A DNA stretch of 64,000 bases, taken from NCBI RefSeq assembly GCF_000820085.1, contig NZ_CDBN01000091.1, forward strand, positions 1 to 64,000, in the 5' to 3' direction. A program made the position numbers and the translations under genes. Positions 37,670 to 47,130 of the stretch are shown here, one piece after another. The notes beneath the pieces were generated by a model. It was given only the letters and a program-made list of their open reading frames with translations. It was not told the origin of the DNA and made no database searches. Numbering within the stretch: position 1 is the first letter of the stretch; each line of letters starts with the position of its first letter. The stretch is from Aeromonas sanarellii. GTDB lineage: Bacteria > Pseudomonadota > Gammaproteobacteria > Enterobacterales > Aeromonadaceae.

Positions 37670-38023
37670 CTAGAAGGTCAGCACCTTGTCGGCGGCCAGG
37701 GTCCACTGGGCCAGCAGGGGCAGGGTGCCTATCTCGATGCCCTCGATGAGGGGCAGAGGGGTGATGCCACGGGCGTCGGTGCAGCTCTGGCACAGCCGGA
37801 TCTGGGTGCCCTGTGCCAGCAGGATCTCCAGCATCTGGCGCAGGTTGTAGCCCTCGGCCGGGCTCTGCCCTGCCAGGGCGGCGCCGACCGCATCCGACAT
37901 CAGGAAGAGTTTCAGGTCTGTCTTCTTCTGCTCCTGGAGGGCAATCCCGAGGCGAAGGGCATTGAACAGGGACTCGCTGCCATAGGGGGCGCCGTTGGCG
38001 ACGATGAGGATCTGCGGTTTCAT
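37670..38023 (-). CDS. DsrE/DsrF-like family protein
   Basis: 117-residue soluble protein beginning MKPQILIVANGAPYGSESLFNALRLG, typical of DsrE-like small proteins related to E. coli YchN. The CQSC motif (near residue 76) and ARGI segment are family features connected with sulfur-relay or thiol chemistry. ATG 38023 has AGGAG seven bases upstream; the longer frame to 38173 is not supported. Monocistronic. Specific role unknown. Confidence 0.82.
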   Translation of the reverse strand: MKPQILIVANGAPYGSESLFNALRLGIALQEQKKTDLKLFLMSDAVGAALAGQSPAEGYNLRQMLEILLAQGTQIRLCQSCTDARGITPLPLIEGIEIGTLPLLAQWTLAADKVLTF

Positions 38024-38183
38024 GGGACTCTCCTGGGTTAAAGGGGCATTGTAGCGCCACCCGGATGACACTGGCTTGATGCAGTGCAAACTCTGTCGTA
38101 GCCCGGGTTCCCGCGTCTTGACCTCGCGGGATGAGTCAGGTCTCATGGGCGGCCATCCAGTATGACAGAGCAAAGAGGTCGTT

Positions 38184-38576
38184 ATGTGGAAGATCGCCGG
38201 AATAGGCTTGTTGCTGTTGGCCGGGCAGGCCTATGGCAGTGAAAACGTCGGCTGCAAGGCCAGACATCAGGCGGTGACCGAGCAGCTCGCGTTCGCCAGG
38301 GCGCACGACAACGCAGAGCGGGTTGCCGGGTTGGAGCAGGCCCTGCGCAACATCGAGACCCACTGTACCGATGCCGGGCTCCTTGAGGATCAGCAGCAGA
38401 AAGTGGTCAAGCAGAAGGCCGAGGTGGAAGAGCGGCTGGCGGATCTGCAGAGTGCGCGGGTGGCGGGCAAGCCGGACAAGATCGCCAAGAAGCAGGCAAA
38501 GCTGGAAGCGTCCCAGGCCGAGCTGCTGGAGGCCCAACGGGAACTCGAGGCGCTGCAGAAACTGGTCAAGCCCTGA
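38184..38576 (+). CDS. DUF1090 family periplasmic protein (YqjC-like)
   Basis: 130-residue protein with a signal peptide cleaved near AYG (residue 18). The mature part is a charged coiled coil with two conserved cysteines (C24 and one near residue 60), closely resembling E. coli YqjC in pattern (GLEQALRNIETHCTD, KVVKQKAEVEERLADLQ, KPDKIAKKQAKLEASQAEL). Function of the family is unknown. It is divergent from the DsrE gene and ends at a shared bidirectional terminator. Confidence 0.85.
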   Translation: MWKIAGIGLLLLAGQAYGSENVGCKARHQAVTEQLAFARAHDNAERVAGLEQALRNIETHCTDAGLLEDQQQKVVKQKAEVEERLADLQSARVAGKPDKIAKKQAKLEASQAELLEAQRELEALQKLVKP

Positions 38577-38591
38577 GGGGAGGGCAGCGCA

Positions 38592-38625
38592 ATAGAAAAA
38601 GCCGGGCATGCCCGGCTTTTTCTAT
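38592..38625. terminator. Bidirectional terminator between DUF1090 gene and the yfhL side
   Basis: A 34-base perfect palindrome with an AAAAAGCCGGGC arm; T-rich on either strand, serving both convergent genes. Confidence 0.93.
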
Positions 38626-38658
38626 GGTGAGTGGGAGCCCTTGTGGGGCTGCTGTCGC

Positions 38659-38765
38659 TACTGCCTGTGCATCCGCACGAACTTATCCAGCAACTGATCC
38701 TCGGTTTCCACGTGGGCGGGAGCCCGGAGGATGCAGTCCAAAAGGCGCAGACGCTGATGCCGGTG
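38659..38765 (-). pseudogene. Diverged, frameshifted copy of the yfhL 3' end
   Basis: Immediately downstream of yfhL, 38659-38765 repeats the last 108 or so bases of the gene (38767-38874), roughly 85 % identical over the first 80 bases. The copy ends [20 protein letters not shown] and a stop, against [20 protein letters not shown] in the gene; most differences there are synonymous. Two extra bases near 38740 shift the frame, so it cannot encode the full C-terminus. No start codon or ribosome site. Relic. Confidence 0.88.
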
Positions 38766-40380
<1,615 letters not shown>

Positions 40381-40824
40381 GTTGGACTCTTTGTCTGATT
40401 GCAAATCAGGACGGCGCCACCTGATGGCGTCGTATGGATTAATCGGCATGGCGCGACCGTACTCGACGCACCGCCTCCGATCGGACTACACCAGGGAACG
40501 AGATGGTTCGATACTCCTGATACAGAGGGTGCGAGATTGTACTCGTGACCGGCCCTTCATGCAATTTGGGGAGGGGCTGCCAGGCCGCCGACCTGTTCAT
40601 TTTATGCTCATAAGAGCGATGTTAGGGTGTCAGCAAGCCGGGAGGGGCGGTCGCTGGGGAGGGAATGGATCTTTTCCGCGAAAAAGCCCATCTCCAAGTT
40701 GAAATTTTGCCCTACTCGGGAAAGAATGCGCGCTCGGTTATTGGTCTCGGGTGACGCGTCACAGAACAAGCCGAGGATGAGCAGGCCAAAGGCCCACAGG
40801 TACAGGAAACCATACAGGAATTTT
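40381..40824. other. Divergent intergenic region trhP / L,D-transpeptidase
   Basis: 444 bases with no confidently supported gene. It contains a perfect 12-bp palindrome GTGACGCGTCAC at 40751-40762, 62 bp before the transpeptidase ATG, a possible operator. A minus-strand frame (40608-40865) encodes a peptide with one hydrophobic stretch ([19 protein letters not shown]), but it overlaps the transpeptidase start and lacks a clear ribosome site. Confidence 0.5.
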
Positions 40825-41751
40825 ATGAATCCCCTTCGCATTGCCGCTTCGGCCCTTTTTTGCACTCTGACCCTGGTCAGCCAGCAGGCTGCCGCCGTTG
40901 AATACGTGCTGCCCGCCGCGAACAGCCGCCTGATCGGCGAGAATCAGGAGTACGTGGTCCCCGCGGACAACCGTCCGCTGGAGCAGATTGCCGCTGACTT
41001 CCAGCTGGGTCTGACCAACATCATGGAAGCGAACCCGGGCGTCGACCCCTACCTGCCGACGCCGGGCAGCAAGCTGGTCATTCCCCATCAGCTGATCCTG
41101 CCGAATGCGCCGCGCGAGGGGATCGTCATCAACGTGGCCGAGATGCGCCTCTACTACTACCCCAAGGGCAAGAACGTGGTGCAGGTGCTGCCCATCGGGA
41201 TCGGCCAGCTGGGGGTCAACACCCCGGAGAACTGGATCACCAAGGTGGAGCGCAAGCGCGCGAACCCGACCTGGACCCCGACCGAGAACATCCGTCGCCG
41301 CTACGCCGCCCAGGGCAAGACCCTGCCCGCAGTCTGGCCGGCCGGTCCTGACAACCCCATGGGTCTGCACGCCCTCTACATCGGCAACCTCTACGCCATC
41401 CACGGTACCAACGCCACCTTCGGCATCGGTCTGCGGGTGAGCAGCGGCTGCGTGCGCCTGCGCGCCGACGACATCAAGTACCTGTTCGACAACGTGCCGG
41501 TCGGCACCCGCGTCCAGTTCGTGAACCAGCCGGTCAAGACCACGGTCGAACCGGATGGCGGTCGCTACATGGAAGTGCACGAGCCGCTGTCGCGCACCGA
41601 GGAGGAGTTCAACTCCACCGCCGCCGTGCCGCTGCCCATGACCCCGGCCACCACCCGTTTCATCGCCCACGCCGAGAGCGACTCCAACGTGGTCAAGCAG
41701 GTGCTGGAACAGCGCACCGGCATGCCGACCCGTCTCAATCCAGAGGCCTGA
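40825..41751 (+). CDS. L,D-transpeptidase (YkuD/ErfK family)
   Basis: Periplasmic enzyme that forms 3-3 peptidoglycan cross-links or attaches lipoprotein. Signal peptide ends near QQAAA (residue 24). A LysM-like stretch ([37 protein letters not shown]) precedes the YkuD domain, whose catalytic motif HGTN...SSGCVRL is intact. 308 residues, like E. coli ErfK/YbiS/YcfS. ATG 40825 follows AGGA; the 66-residue upstream extension is not supported. Which reaction it performs cannot be told from sequence. Confidence 0.92.
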   Translation: MNPLRIAASALFCTLTLVSQQAAAVEYVLPAANSRLIGENQEYVVPADNRPLEQIAADFQLGLTNIMEANPGVDPYLPTPGSKLVIPHQLILPNAPREGIVINVAEMRLYYYPKGKNVVQVLPIGIGQLGVNTPENWITKVERKRANPTWTPTENIRRRYAAQGKTLPAVWPAGPDNPMGLHALYIGNLYAIHGTNATFGIGLRVSSGCVRLRADDIKYLFDNVPVGTRVQFVNQPVKTTVEPDGGRYMEVHEPLSRTEEEFNSTAAVPLPMTPATTRFIAHAESDSNVVKQVLEQRTGMPTRLNPEA

Positions 41752-41775
41752 TGGCCAGCAGGATCCGCTGAAAGA

Positions 41776-41803
41776 ACAACGGCGACCCCAGGGTCGCCGT
41801 TGT
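41776..41803. terminator. Hairpin between the transpeptidase and VOC genes
   Basis: A 12-bp perfect stem (ACAACGGCGACC arm, 41776-41787 with 41792-41803) between convergent genes; a TTCTTTC tail follows on the minus strand. Confidence 0.75.
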
Positions 41804-41819
41804 CGTGTCTGCCCGCCCG

Positions 41820-42197
41820 TCAGGCGGCTGGCGGGGCATAGAGGGCCAGCCAGTTCCCTTCGGTATCTTCGATGATGACCCGGGAGCCATGGCCGCTGCC
41901 GATGCTGTGCAGGGGTTCGAGCACCCGCCCGCCGAGCCGGGGCACCAGCTGCTCCGCCTCCTGCAGCCTGTCACCGAGGGAGAGATAGATGAGGGGGCCG
42001 GCGCCGCCGGGCTGGTGGTATTTGTCCATGGGGCCGAGGCAGGCCGCCGCGTTGTTGCCGTCGTAGCGCAACATGGCATAGCGCATCTCCTCCTCCTGGA
42101 TGGGGGTGACCTGCACATCGAGCAGGGCCGAGTAGAAGTCCATGGCGCGATCCAGATCCCGTGTCGGAATGTCGGCCCAGACCAGGGTGTTGTCCAT
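41820..42197 (-). CDS. VOC (glyoxalase/bleomycin resistance-like) family protein
   Basis: 125-residue protein of two beta-alpha-beta-beta-beta modules, starting NTLVWADIPTRDLDRAMDFYSALLDV and ending GSRVIIEDTEGNWLALYAPP. The second module's E-x-N-x-L ending is typical of the glyoxalase-like superfamily. Substrate unknown. It stands alone between the transpeptidase and pmbA. Confidence 0.85.
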   Translation of the reverse strand: MDNTLVWADIPTRDLDRAMDFYSALLDVQVTPIQEEEMRYAMLRYDGNNAAACLGPMDKYHQPGGAGPLIYLSLGDRLQEAEQLVPRLGGRVLEPLHSIGSGHGSRVIIEDTEGNWLALYAPPAA

Positions 42198-42279
42198 CGT
42201 CGTATTCTCCAGAGATTCCCGGCCAATGCGGCCGGTGGCTCTTTGAGGTTAGGAGTGGCCAATACGCGGTGCCAGAGGC

Positions 42280-42308
42280 AAAAAAACGGCGCCATCAGGC
42301 GCCGTTTT
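42280..42308 (-). terminator. pmbA terminator
   Basis: An 11-bp stem (AAAACGGCGCC arm, 42283-42293 with 42298-42308) followed on the minus strand by a seven-base T-run. Confidence 0.9.
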
Positions 42309-42346
42309 CAGTTGCAGGAAACCAGGGGGTTCTCCATGTCATTCAG

Positions 42347-43687
42347 CTATTTACCTGCGATGCTCAAGCCGCCGAAGCGGATCTGCGGGGCATAGAACTC
42401 CTTGCCATCGTCGTGGTGCAGCAGGTTGCCGACCGCCTCCAGCTCACTCAGCAGGCGATAGAAGTTGCCCGCCACCGTGATGCCGCGCACCGGCGTCACC
42501 CGTTCCCCGTCCCGGCACAGGAAGCCGGAGGCGCCGAACGAGAAGTCGCCGCTCACCGCGTCGGCCCCGGAGTGCAGGCCGTCGAGCTTGACCAGCTCCA
42601 GGTACTCGCCGCTTTGTACCTCGGCCTCGCCGTGGGGGCCGAGCCCGAACACCAGGTGGCGCGGGCTCACGTCCAGGGCACTGCGGGCACTGCGGGCGGC
42701 TGCACCGTTGCTCGTCACGCCGAAGTGGCGGGCGGTGGCGCTGTTGTGCAGCAGGGTCTTGAGCTCCCCCTCGCCGATGAGCAGCAGATCCGAGGTGGCG
42801 GCCCCTTCGCCGTCAAACGCCTTGATCTTCATGCCCCCCGGCATATGGACCCGGCTCTCCAGGGTGAGCCAGCGGGAGGCTACGCTCTGGCCCACCTTGC
42901 TGCGCCAGGGGTTGATCCCCTGCTGGGCCCACTTGCCCGACAGCGCCGACTGAAAGCAGCCAAACAGGCTGGCCAGGCAGTTGGGGCTGAAGATGACGCT
43001 GTAGCGACCGCTCGGCACCGCCTCACCCATCAGCAGGCCATCGGCCACGGCATGGATCTGCGCGATGAGGGGCACCGGGTCCAGCTCGTCGAAGCGGCGG
43101 CCGTACAGCCCCTGGTAGTGCATGGACTGGCGGCCGCCCCGCTCGATCAGGGCCGAGCTGTGGCAGCCGACGCTGAATTCCTGGTGCTGGCAGAACGAGC
43201 CCTGGCTGTTGGCGAGCCACAGCCGGCTCTCCCCCTCGAAGAAGCCGTTGTAGGGGGCACCGGTCACGTCCGGCAGGGCCAGCATGTCGGACTCGAGGCG
43301 CAGGGCCAGGGCGATCTTCTCTTCCACCGCCGTGGTGTCGGGCTGGTGGATCTCGGCGCAGTCGGTGGCGAGCCTGCTCTGCTGCACTGTGATGCGCTGG
43401 TCCGGGTCCACCTTGGCGAAGCGGCTGGCATCGAGCGCATCCTGCACCATGGCATCCAGGGCGGCCTCATCGAGGGCCTCCGAGTAGGCGATGCCGACCC
43501 GGCCTTCCTTGATCAGCCGAATGCCGATCTGCTGGCTGCTGGTGACCTTGTATTCACTGAGCTCGCCCTTGTCGGCCTTGAGGGAGAAGGCCCTGTCCTG
43601 GTTGGCGATGACGTCCGCCTCGGCACCGAGAGCGGCGACCTTGTCCAGCAGGCGGGCAAGCAGTTGGTTCATGTCGAGCTGGCTCAT
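42347..43687 (-). CDS. pmbA: TldE/PmbA-family metalloprotease subunit
   Basis: 446-residue non-catalytic partner of TldD in the heterodimeric TldD/E protease, known for microcin B17 maturation and CcdA degradation in E. coli. It shows the family N-terminus (SLKADKGELSEYKVTSSQQIGIRLIKEGRVG) and the C-terminal TSNGAAA, SGDFSFGASGFLCRDGE and ITVAGN segments. Its ATG overlaps the tldD stop (ATGA), so the subunits are made together, unlike E. coli where they are unlinked. This may be a second, operonic pair. No RiPP precursor is visible nearby. Confidence 0.88.
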   Translation of the reverse strand: MSQLDMNQLLARLLDKVAALGAEADVIANQDRAFSLKADKGELSEYKVTSSQQIGIRLIKEGRVGIAYSEALDEAALDAMVQDALDASRFAKVDPDQRITVQQSRLATDCAEIHQPDTTAVEEKIALALRLESDMLALPDVTGAPYNGFFEGESRLWLANSQGSFCQHQEFSVGCHSSALIERGGRQSMHYQGLYGRRFDELDPVPLIAQIHAVADGLLMGEAVPSGRYSVIFSPNCLASLFGCFQSALSGKWAQQGINPWRSKVGQSVASRWLTLESRVHMPGGMKIKAFDGEGAATSDLLLIGEGELKTLLHNSATARHFGVTSNGAAARSARSALDVSPRHLVFGLGPHGEAEVQSGEYLELVKLDGLHSGADAVSGDFSFGASGFLCRDGERVTPVRGITVAGNFYRLLSELEAVGNLLHHDDGKEFYAPQIRFGGLSIAGK

Positions 43688-45087
43688 CAGGCGTTCCCTC
43701 CCACCAGGATGTTGTCCACCTTGAGTGGCGGCTGCCCGACCGAAGCCGGGATGGAGCCGGAGACAGATCCGCACATGCCGGCGGAGAGGGCCAGATCGCG
43801 CCCCACCATGGAGATCTCCTTGAGCACCTGGGGGCCCGTGCCGATCAGGGTCGCCGATTTCAGCGGTCTGGTTATTTTGCCTCCCTCGATAAGGTAGGCC
43901 TCCTGCACGTTGAAGTTGAACTCGCCGGTGCCGGGCTGCACCGAGCCGCCCCCCATCCGCTTGGCATAGATGCCGTGCTCCACGGTCGCCAGCATCTCGT
44001 CCAGGCTGTGGTTGCCCGGCTCGATGTAGGTGTTGCGCATGCGCGAGGCCGGGGCGAACTTGTAGGATTCGCGCCGTCCGGAACCGGTGCGGGCGTAGCC
44101 GGTGCGAAGGGCTCCCATCCTGTCCACCAGGAAGCCGGTCAGCACCCCCTCCTTGATGAGCTGGGTGTGCTGGGTCGCCATCCCCTCATCGTCGACGTTG
44201 ATGGAGCCCCAGGCGTTGCCCTGCAAGCCCTCGTCCACCGCGCTGACCGCGGGGTTGGCGATGAGCTGGCCCATCTTGTCGTGGAACACGGACGCCTTCT
44301 TGGCCACCGAGGTGGTCTCCAGCAGGTGGCCGCACGCCTCGTGGAAGATGACGCCGCCAAAGCCGCTCTCCATGATGACCGGCAGGGTGCCGCTCGGGCA
44401 GGGGGCGGCACCCAGCTTCACCAGCGCCTGGCGGGTGGCGGTGAGGGCCAGCTCGCGGGGATCCACGCCGGCGGCGTGCTCCCACCCCTTCATGGCGCCG
44501 GGGGCCTCATAGCCCACGCTCTGCTCGCCTCCGTCCAGGGCGATGGTCTGGGCCATGATGCGGTTGTAGTGGCGGCGATCGGCCACCTGTACCCCTTCGC
44601 TGTTGAAGATCTCCACCTCCTGCTCCCAGCCCAGCACATTGCCGGAGAACTGGCTCACCTTGTCGCTCTCGGCGCGGGCCGCGGCGTCCATGGCGTGCAG
44701 GTAGGCGATCTTCTGCTCCAGCAGCTTGTCGGCCGACAGGGGCAGGGCGATCGGGTTGCGATCGGTCAGGCGGGTGAAATCGAAGGCGATGGCGGTCACC
44801 ACGGGGTCACGCCTGTCTTTGGCCGCCAGCAGGGTGACGATGCGCAGGAGCTCGTTGCGATCGGCCAGGTTGGTGTAGCCGTAGAGCACCTTGTGGCCGT
44901 AGCACAGGCGCACGCCTATGCCGAAGTCGAGGCCGCCGCTGATGTTCTCTATCTGGCTGGAGAGCAGGCTGAGCTGGCTGCGGCGCTTGCGCTCCACAAA
45001 CAGTTCGGCGAAGTCGGCACCCAGTGCCAGGGCGTGATCGAGCACGTCGCGGGCGATGGCGGGGGCCAACAGGGAGAATGAAGTCAT
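43687..45087 (-). CDS. tldD: TldD-family zinc metalloprotease
   Basis: Catalytic subunit of TldD/E. The 466-residue protein carries the zinc motif HEACGH (HExxxH) with the downstream cysteine-containing ISMVGRDLALSAGMCGSVSGS segment, and ends GQPPLKVDNILVGG. ATG 45087 follows AAGGA at six bases. By eye it is shorter and more divergent from E. coli TldD than expected for an orthologue, closer to the operonic TldD type of other phyla. Target peptides unknown. Confidence 0.9.
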   Translation of the reverse strand: MTSFSLLAPAIARDVLDHALALGADFAELFVERKRRSQLSLLSSQIENISGGLDFGIGVRLCYGHKVLYGYTNLADRNELLRIVTLLAAKDRRDPVVTAIAFDFTRLTDRNPIALPLSADKLLEQKIAYLHAMDAAARAESDKVSQFSGNVLGWEQEVEIFNSEGVQVADRRHYNRIMAQTIALDGGEQSVGYEAPGAMKGWEHAAGVDPRELALTATRQALVKLGAAPCPSGTLPVIMESGFGGVIFHEACGHLLETTSVAKKASVFHDKMGQLIANPAVSAVDEGLQGNAWGSINVDDEGMATQHTQLIKEGVLTGFLVDRMGALRTGYARTGSGRRESYKFAPASRMRNTYIEPGNHSLDEMLATVEHGIYAKRMGGGSVQPGTGEFNFNVQEAYLIEGGKITRPLKSATLIGTGPQVLKEISMVGRDLALSAGMCGSVSGSIPASVGQPPLKVDNILVGGNA

Positions 45088-45272
45088 AGAATATCCTTTT
45101 CTGGTCTGTCCGTTTGCTTCCGACACCCGGCTTTAGGTTGTTATAGGGTGTCGAACCCATTGTTGCAGACCAGAGGCCAAAAGTCGCTATAGCGTCAGGC
45201 GATGATACCAAACGAGAAAATCGGTGCGATTTATGCGCCCGGTGACCCGAAATCGGGCCACCGGCAGTGGGA

Positions 45273-45399
45273 TCAGAGCCGTTCGTGGATCTCGCCGAGG
45301 ATCTGGTCGACCCACTGCTCGATGCGGGATGCGATCTGGTCGTACTGGTTGGCATCGTCGAGGGTCAGGCCGACGACAAGATGATGGCCATCGTCGATC
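45273..45399 (-). pseudogene. Diverged in-frame copy of the fldB 3' end
   Basis: The last 124 bases of fldB (45438-45561) are repeated at 45273-45399. The copy keeps the frame and stop, with one extra codon: it encodes IDDGHHLVVGLTLDDANQY and continues to ILGEIHERL, where fldB has [18 protein letters not shown] and ILSEIHELL. Homology runs a few bases past the stop. A 38-base unrelated spacer separates copy and gene. No start codon with ribosome site. Probably a relic. Confidence 0.88.
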
Positions 45400-45437
45400 C
45401 GTATCCAAGGGGTCATCGAGCATGCAAGCTACCTGGA

Positions 45438-45956
45438 TCAGAGCAGCTCGTGGATCTCGCTTAATATCTGGTCGACCCACTGCTCGATGCGGGATTCGGT
45501 CTGGTCGTACTGGTTGGCATCGTCGAGGGCCAGGCCGACGAAGTGGCGGCCATCGTCGATCAGCGCCTTGGAGGCGTCGAACTCGTACCCCTCGTTGGGC
45601 CAGTAGCCCACCAGCTTGACGCCCTTGGGCACCAGCTGATCGTGCAAGAGGCCGAGGGCATCCTGGTACCACTCGCCATATCCCAGCTGATCGCCCAGGC
45701 CGAACAGGGCGATGATGCGGCCCTCCAGATGCACATCCCTGATGTCTTCCCAGCGGGATTCCCAATCTTCCTGCAGCTCGCCGAAGTCCCAGGTGGAGAT
45801 GCCCAGGATCAGGATGTCGTACTCCTGCATGCGGACGAGGGGGACATCCTTGATGTTGTGGAGATCGACCAGCTCGGGGCCGATGAGGGCGCGGATCTTC
45901 TCGGCGGCCATCTCGGTGTAGCAGGTGGTGGAGCCGTAAAACAAACCTATCTTCAT
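45438..45956 (-). CDS. fldB: Flavodoxin FldB
   Basis: 172-residue FMN flavoprotein electron carrier. The phosphate-binding loop YGSTTCYTE (residues 7-15), [14 protein letters not shown] and [17 protein letters not shown] match E. coli FldB. ATG 45956 is chosen for the conserved start MKIGLFYGS; the frame is open to 46055 without support. Divergent from xerD, as in E. coli. Its 3' end is duplicated downstream. Confidence 0.95.
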   Translation of the reverse strand: MKIGLFYGSTTCYTEMAAEKIRALIGPELVDLHNIKDVPLVRMQEYDILILGISTWDFGELQEDWESRWEDIRDVHLEGRIIALFGLGDQLGYGEWYQDALGLLHDQLVPKGVKLVGYWPNEGYEFDASKALIDDGRHFVGLALDDANQYDQTESRIEQWVDQILSEIHELL

Positions 45957-46144
45957 CGCTCTTCTCTTGATCGCAGTAGGCCAGGGGGGCGGGCAACCGG
46001 CAGGGTGGCGCCCGGGGGAGGGCGCCAGTCTAGCAGATTGCCCGGCGCGCTTCACCGCCTGGCGGACGATGGAGAAGCCTGCCTTGCGGCCCGGGTGGGT
46101 CGACGCGCTACAATGGCCCCCTGTTTCCCTGAGCGCGGCGTACC

Positions 46145-47044
46145 ATGAGCAAAGCTGAATCCCATCCCCTTATCGAGCCGTTTCTCGACGCCCTCTGGCT
46201 GGAGCGGGGGCTGTCTGACAACACGGTCGGCGCCTATCGCACGGATCTGGAAAAATTCGCCCTCTGGCTCGATGAGCAGGGGAGCTCCCTGCTGCTGGCC
46301 GGGCTGGACGACATCCAGCACTACCTCGCCTGGCGGGTGGACCATCAGTTCGCTGCGAGCAGCACGGCCCGCTTCCTGTCGGCCCTGCGCCGCTTCTATC
46401 AGTACCTCAACCGGGAGAAGCTGCGCAGCGACGATCCCACCGTGCTGCTGGAGGGGCCCAAGCTCCCCAAGAAGCTCCCCGCCGATTTGAGCGAGGCCGA
46501 GGTGGAGGCGCTGCTCATGGCGCCCCTGGTGGATGACCCGCTGGAGCTGCGCGACAAGGCGATGCTCGAGCTGCTCTATGCCACCGGGCTGCGGGTCTCC
46601 GAGCTGGTGGGGCTCACCGCCGAGCACGTCAGCCTGCGCCAGGGGCTGGTGCGGGTGGTGGGCAAGGGCAACAAGGAGCGGCTGGTGCCCATGGGGGAGG
46701 AGGCGGTGCACTGGCTGGAGCGCTACTACCGGGAGGCACGTACCCTGCTGCTCGGGGGCACCAGCTCGGACGTGGTGTTCCCTTCCAAGCAGGCGCGCAT
46801 GATGACCCGCCAGACCTTCTGGCACCGCATCAAACTCTATACCCAGCGCGCCGGTATCCAGGGCGAGCTCTCCCCCCACACCCTGCGCCACGCCTTCGCC
46901 ACCCATCTGCTCAACCACGGCGCCGACCTGCGGGTAGTGCAGATGCTGCTGGGGCACGCGGATCTCTCCACCACCCAGATCTACACCCACGTGGCGAACG
47001 AGCGGCTCAAGGCGCTGCACGGCCAGCACCATCCCCGCGCCTAG
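46145..47044 (+). CDS. xerD: Site-specific tyrosine recombinase XerD
   Basis: Resolves chromosome dimers at dif with XerC. The 299-residue protein has the SAM-like N-terminal domain and all catalytic residues: R150, K174, H245, R248, H271 and nucleophile Y280. Identification as XerD rather than XerC rests on the fldB neighbour and the [27 protein letters not shown] region. In E. coli dsbC and recJ follow; here 7.4 kb of other genes intervene before recJ. Confidence 0.95.
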   Translation: MSKAESHPLIEPFLDALWLERGLSDNTVGAYRTDLEKFALWLDEQGSSLLLAGLDDIQHYLAWRVDHQFAASSTARFLSALRRFYQYLNREKLRSDDPTVLLEGPKLPKKLPADLSEAEVEALLMAPLVDDPLELRDKAMLELLYATGLRVSELVGLTAEHVSLRQGLVRVVGKGNKERLVPMGEEAVHWLERYYREARTLLLGGTSSDVVFPSKQARMMTRQTFWHRIKLYTQRAGIQGELSPHTLRHAFATHLLNHGADLRVVQMLLGHADLSTTQIYTHVANERLKALHGQHHPRA

Positions 47045-47060
47045 GCTCCCGTGCCCGGAC

Positions 47061-47094
47061 AAAGAAAGGGGGCGACGGTTCAGCCGTCGCCCCC
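47061..47094 (-). terminator. Terminator of the first Ig-like repeat gene
   Basis: An 11-bp stem (GGGGGCGACGG arm, 47068-47078 with 47084-47094) followed by TTTCTTT on the minus strand. It lies between convergent genes and can also help end xerD. Confidence 0.82.
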
Positions 47095-47130
47095 TCAATA
47101 GCCAGTTTCCCGGCCTGTTTCACTGCATCA

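Noticed and set aside
46145-47044. Integron or phage integrase
   Set aside because: The tyrosine recombinase is XerD by length, catalytic residues and fldB neighbour; no attC sites, phage genes or flanking repeats are nearby.
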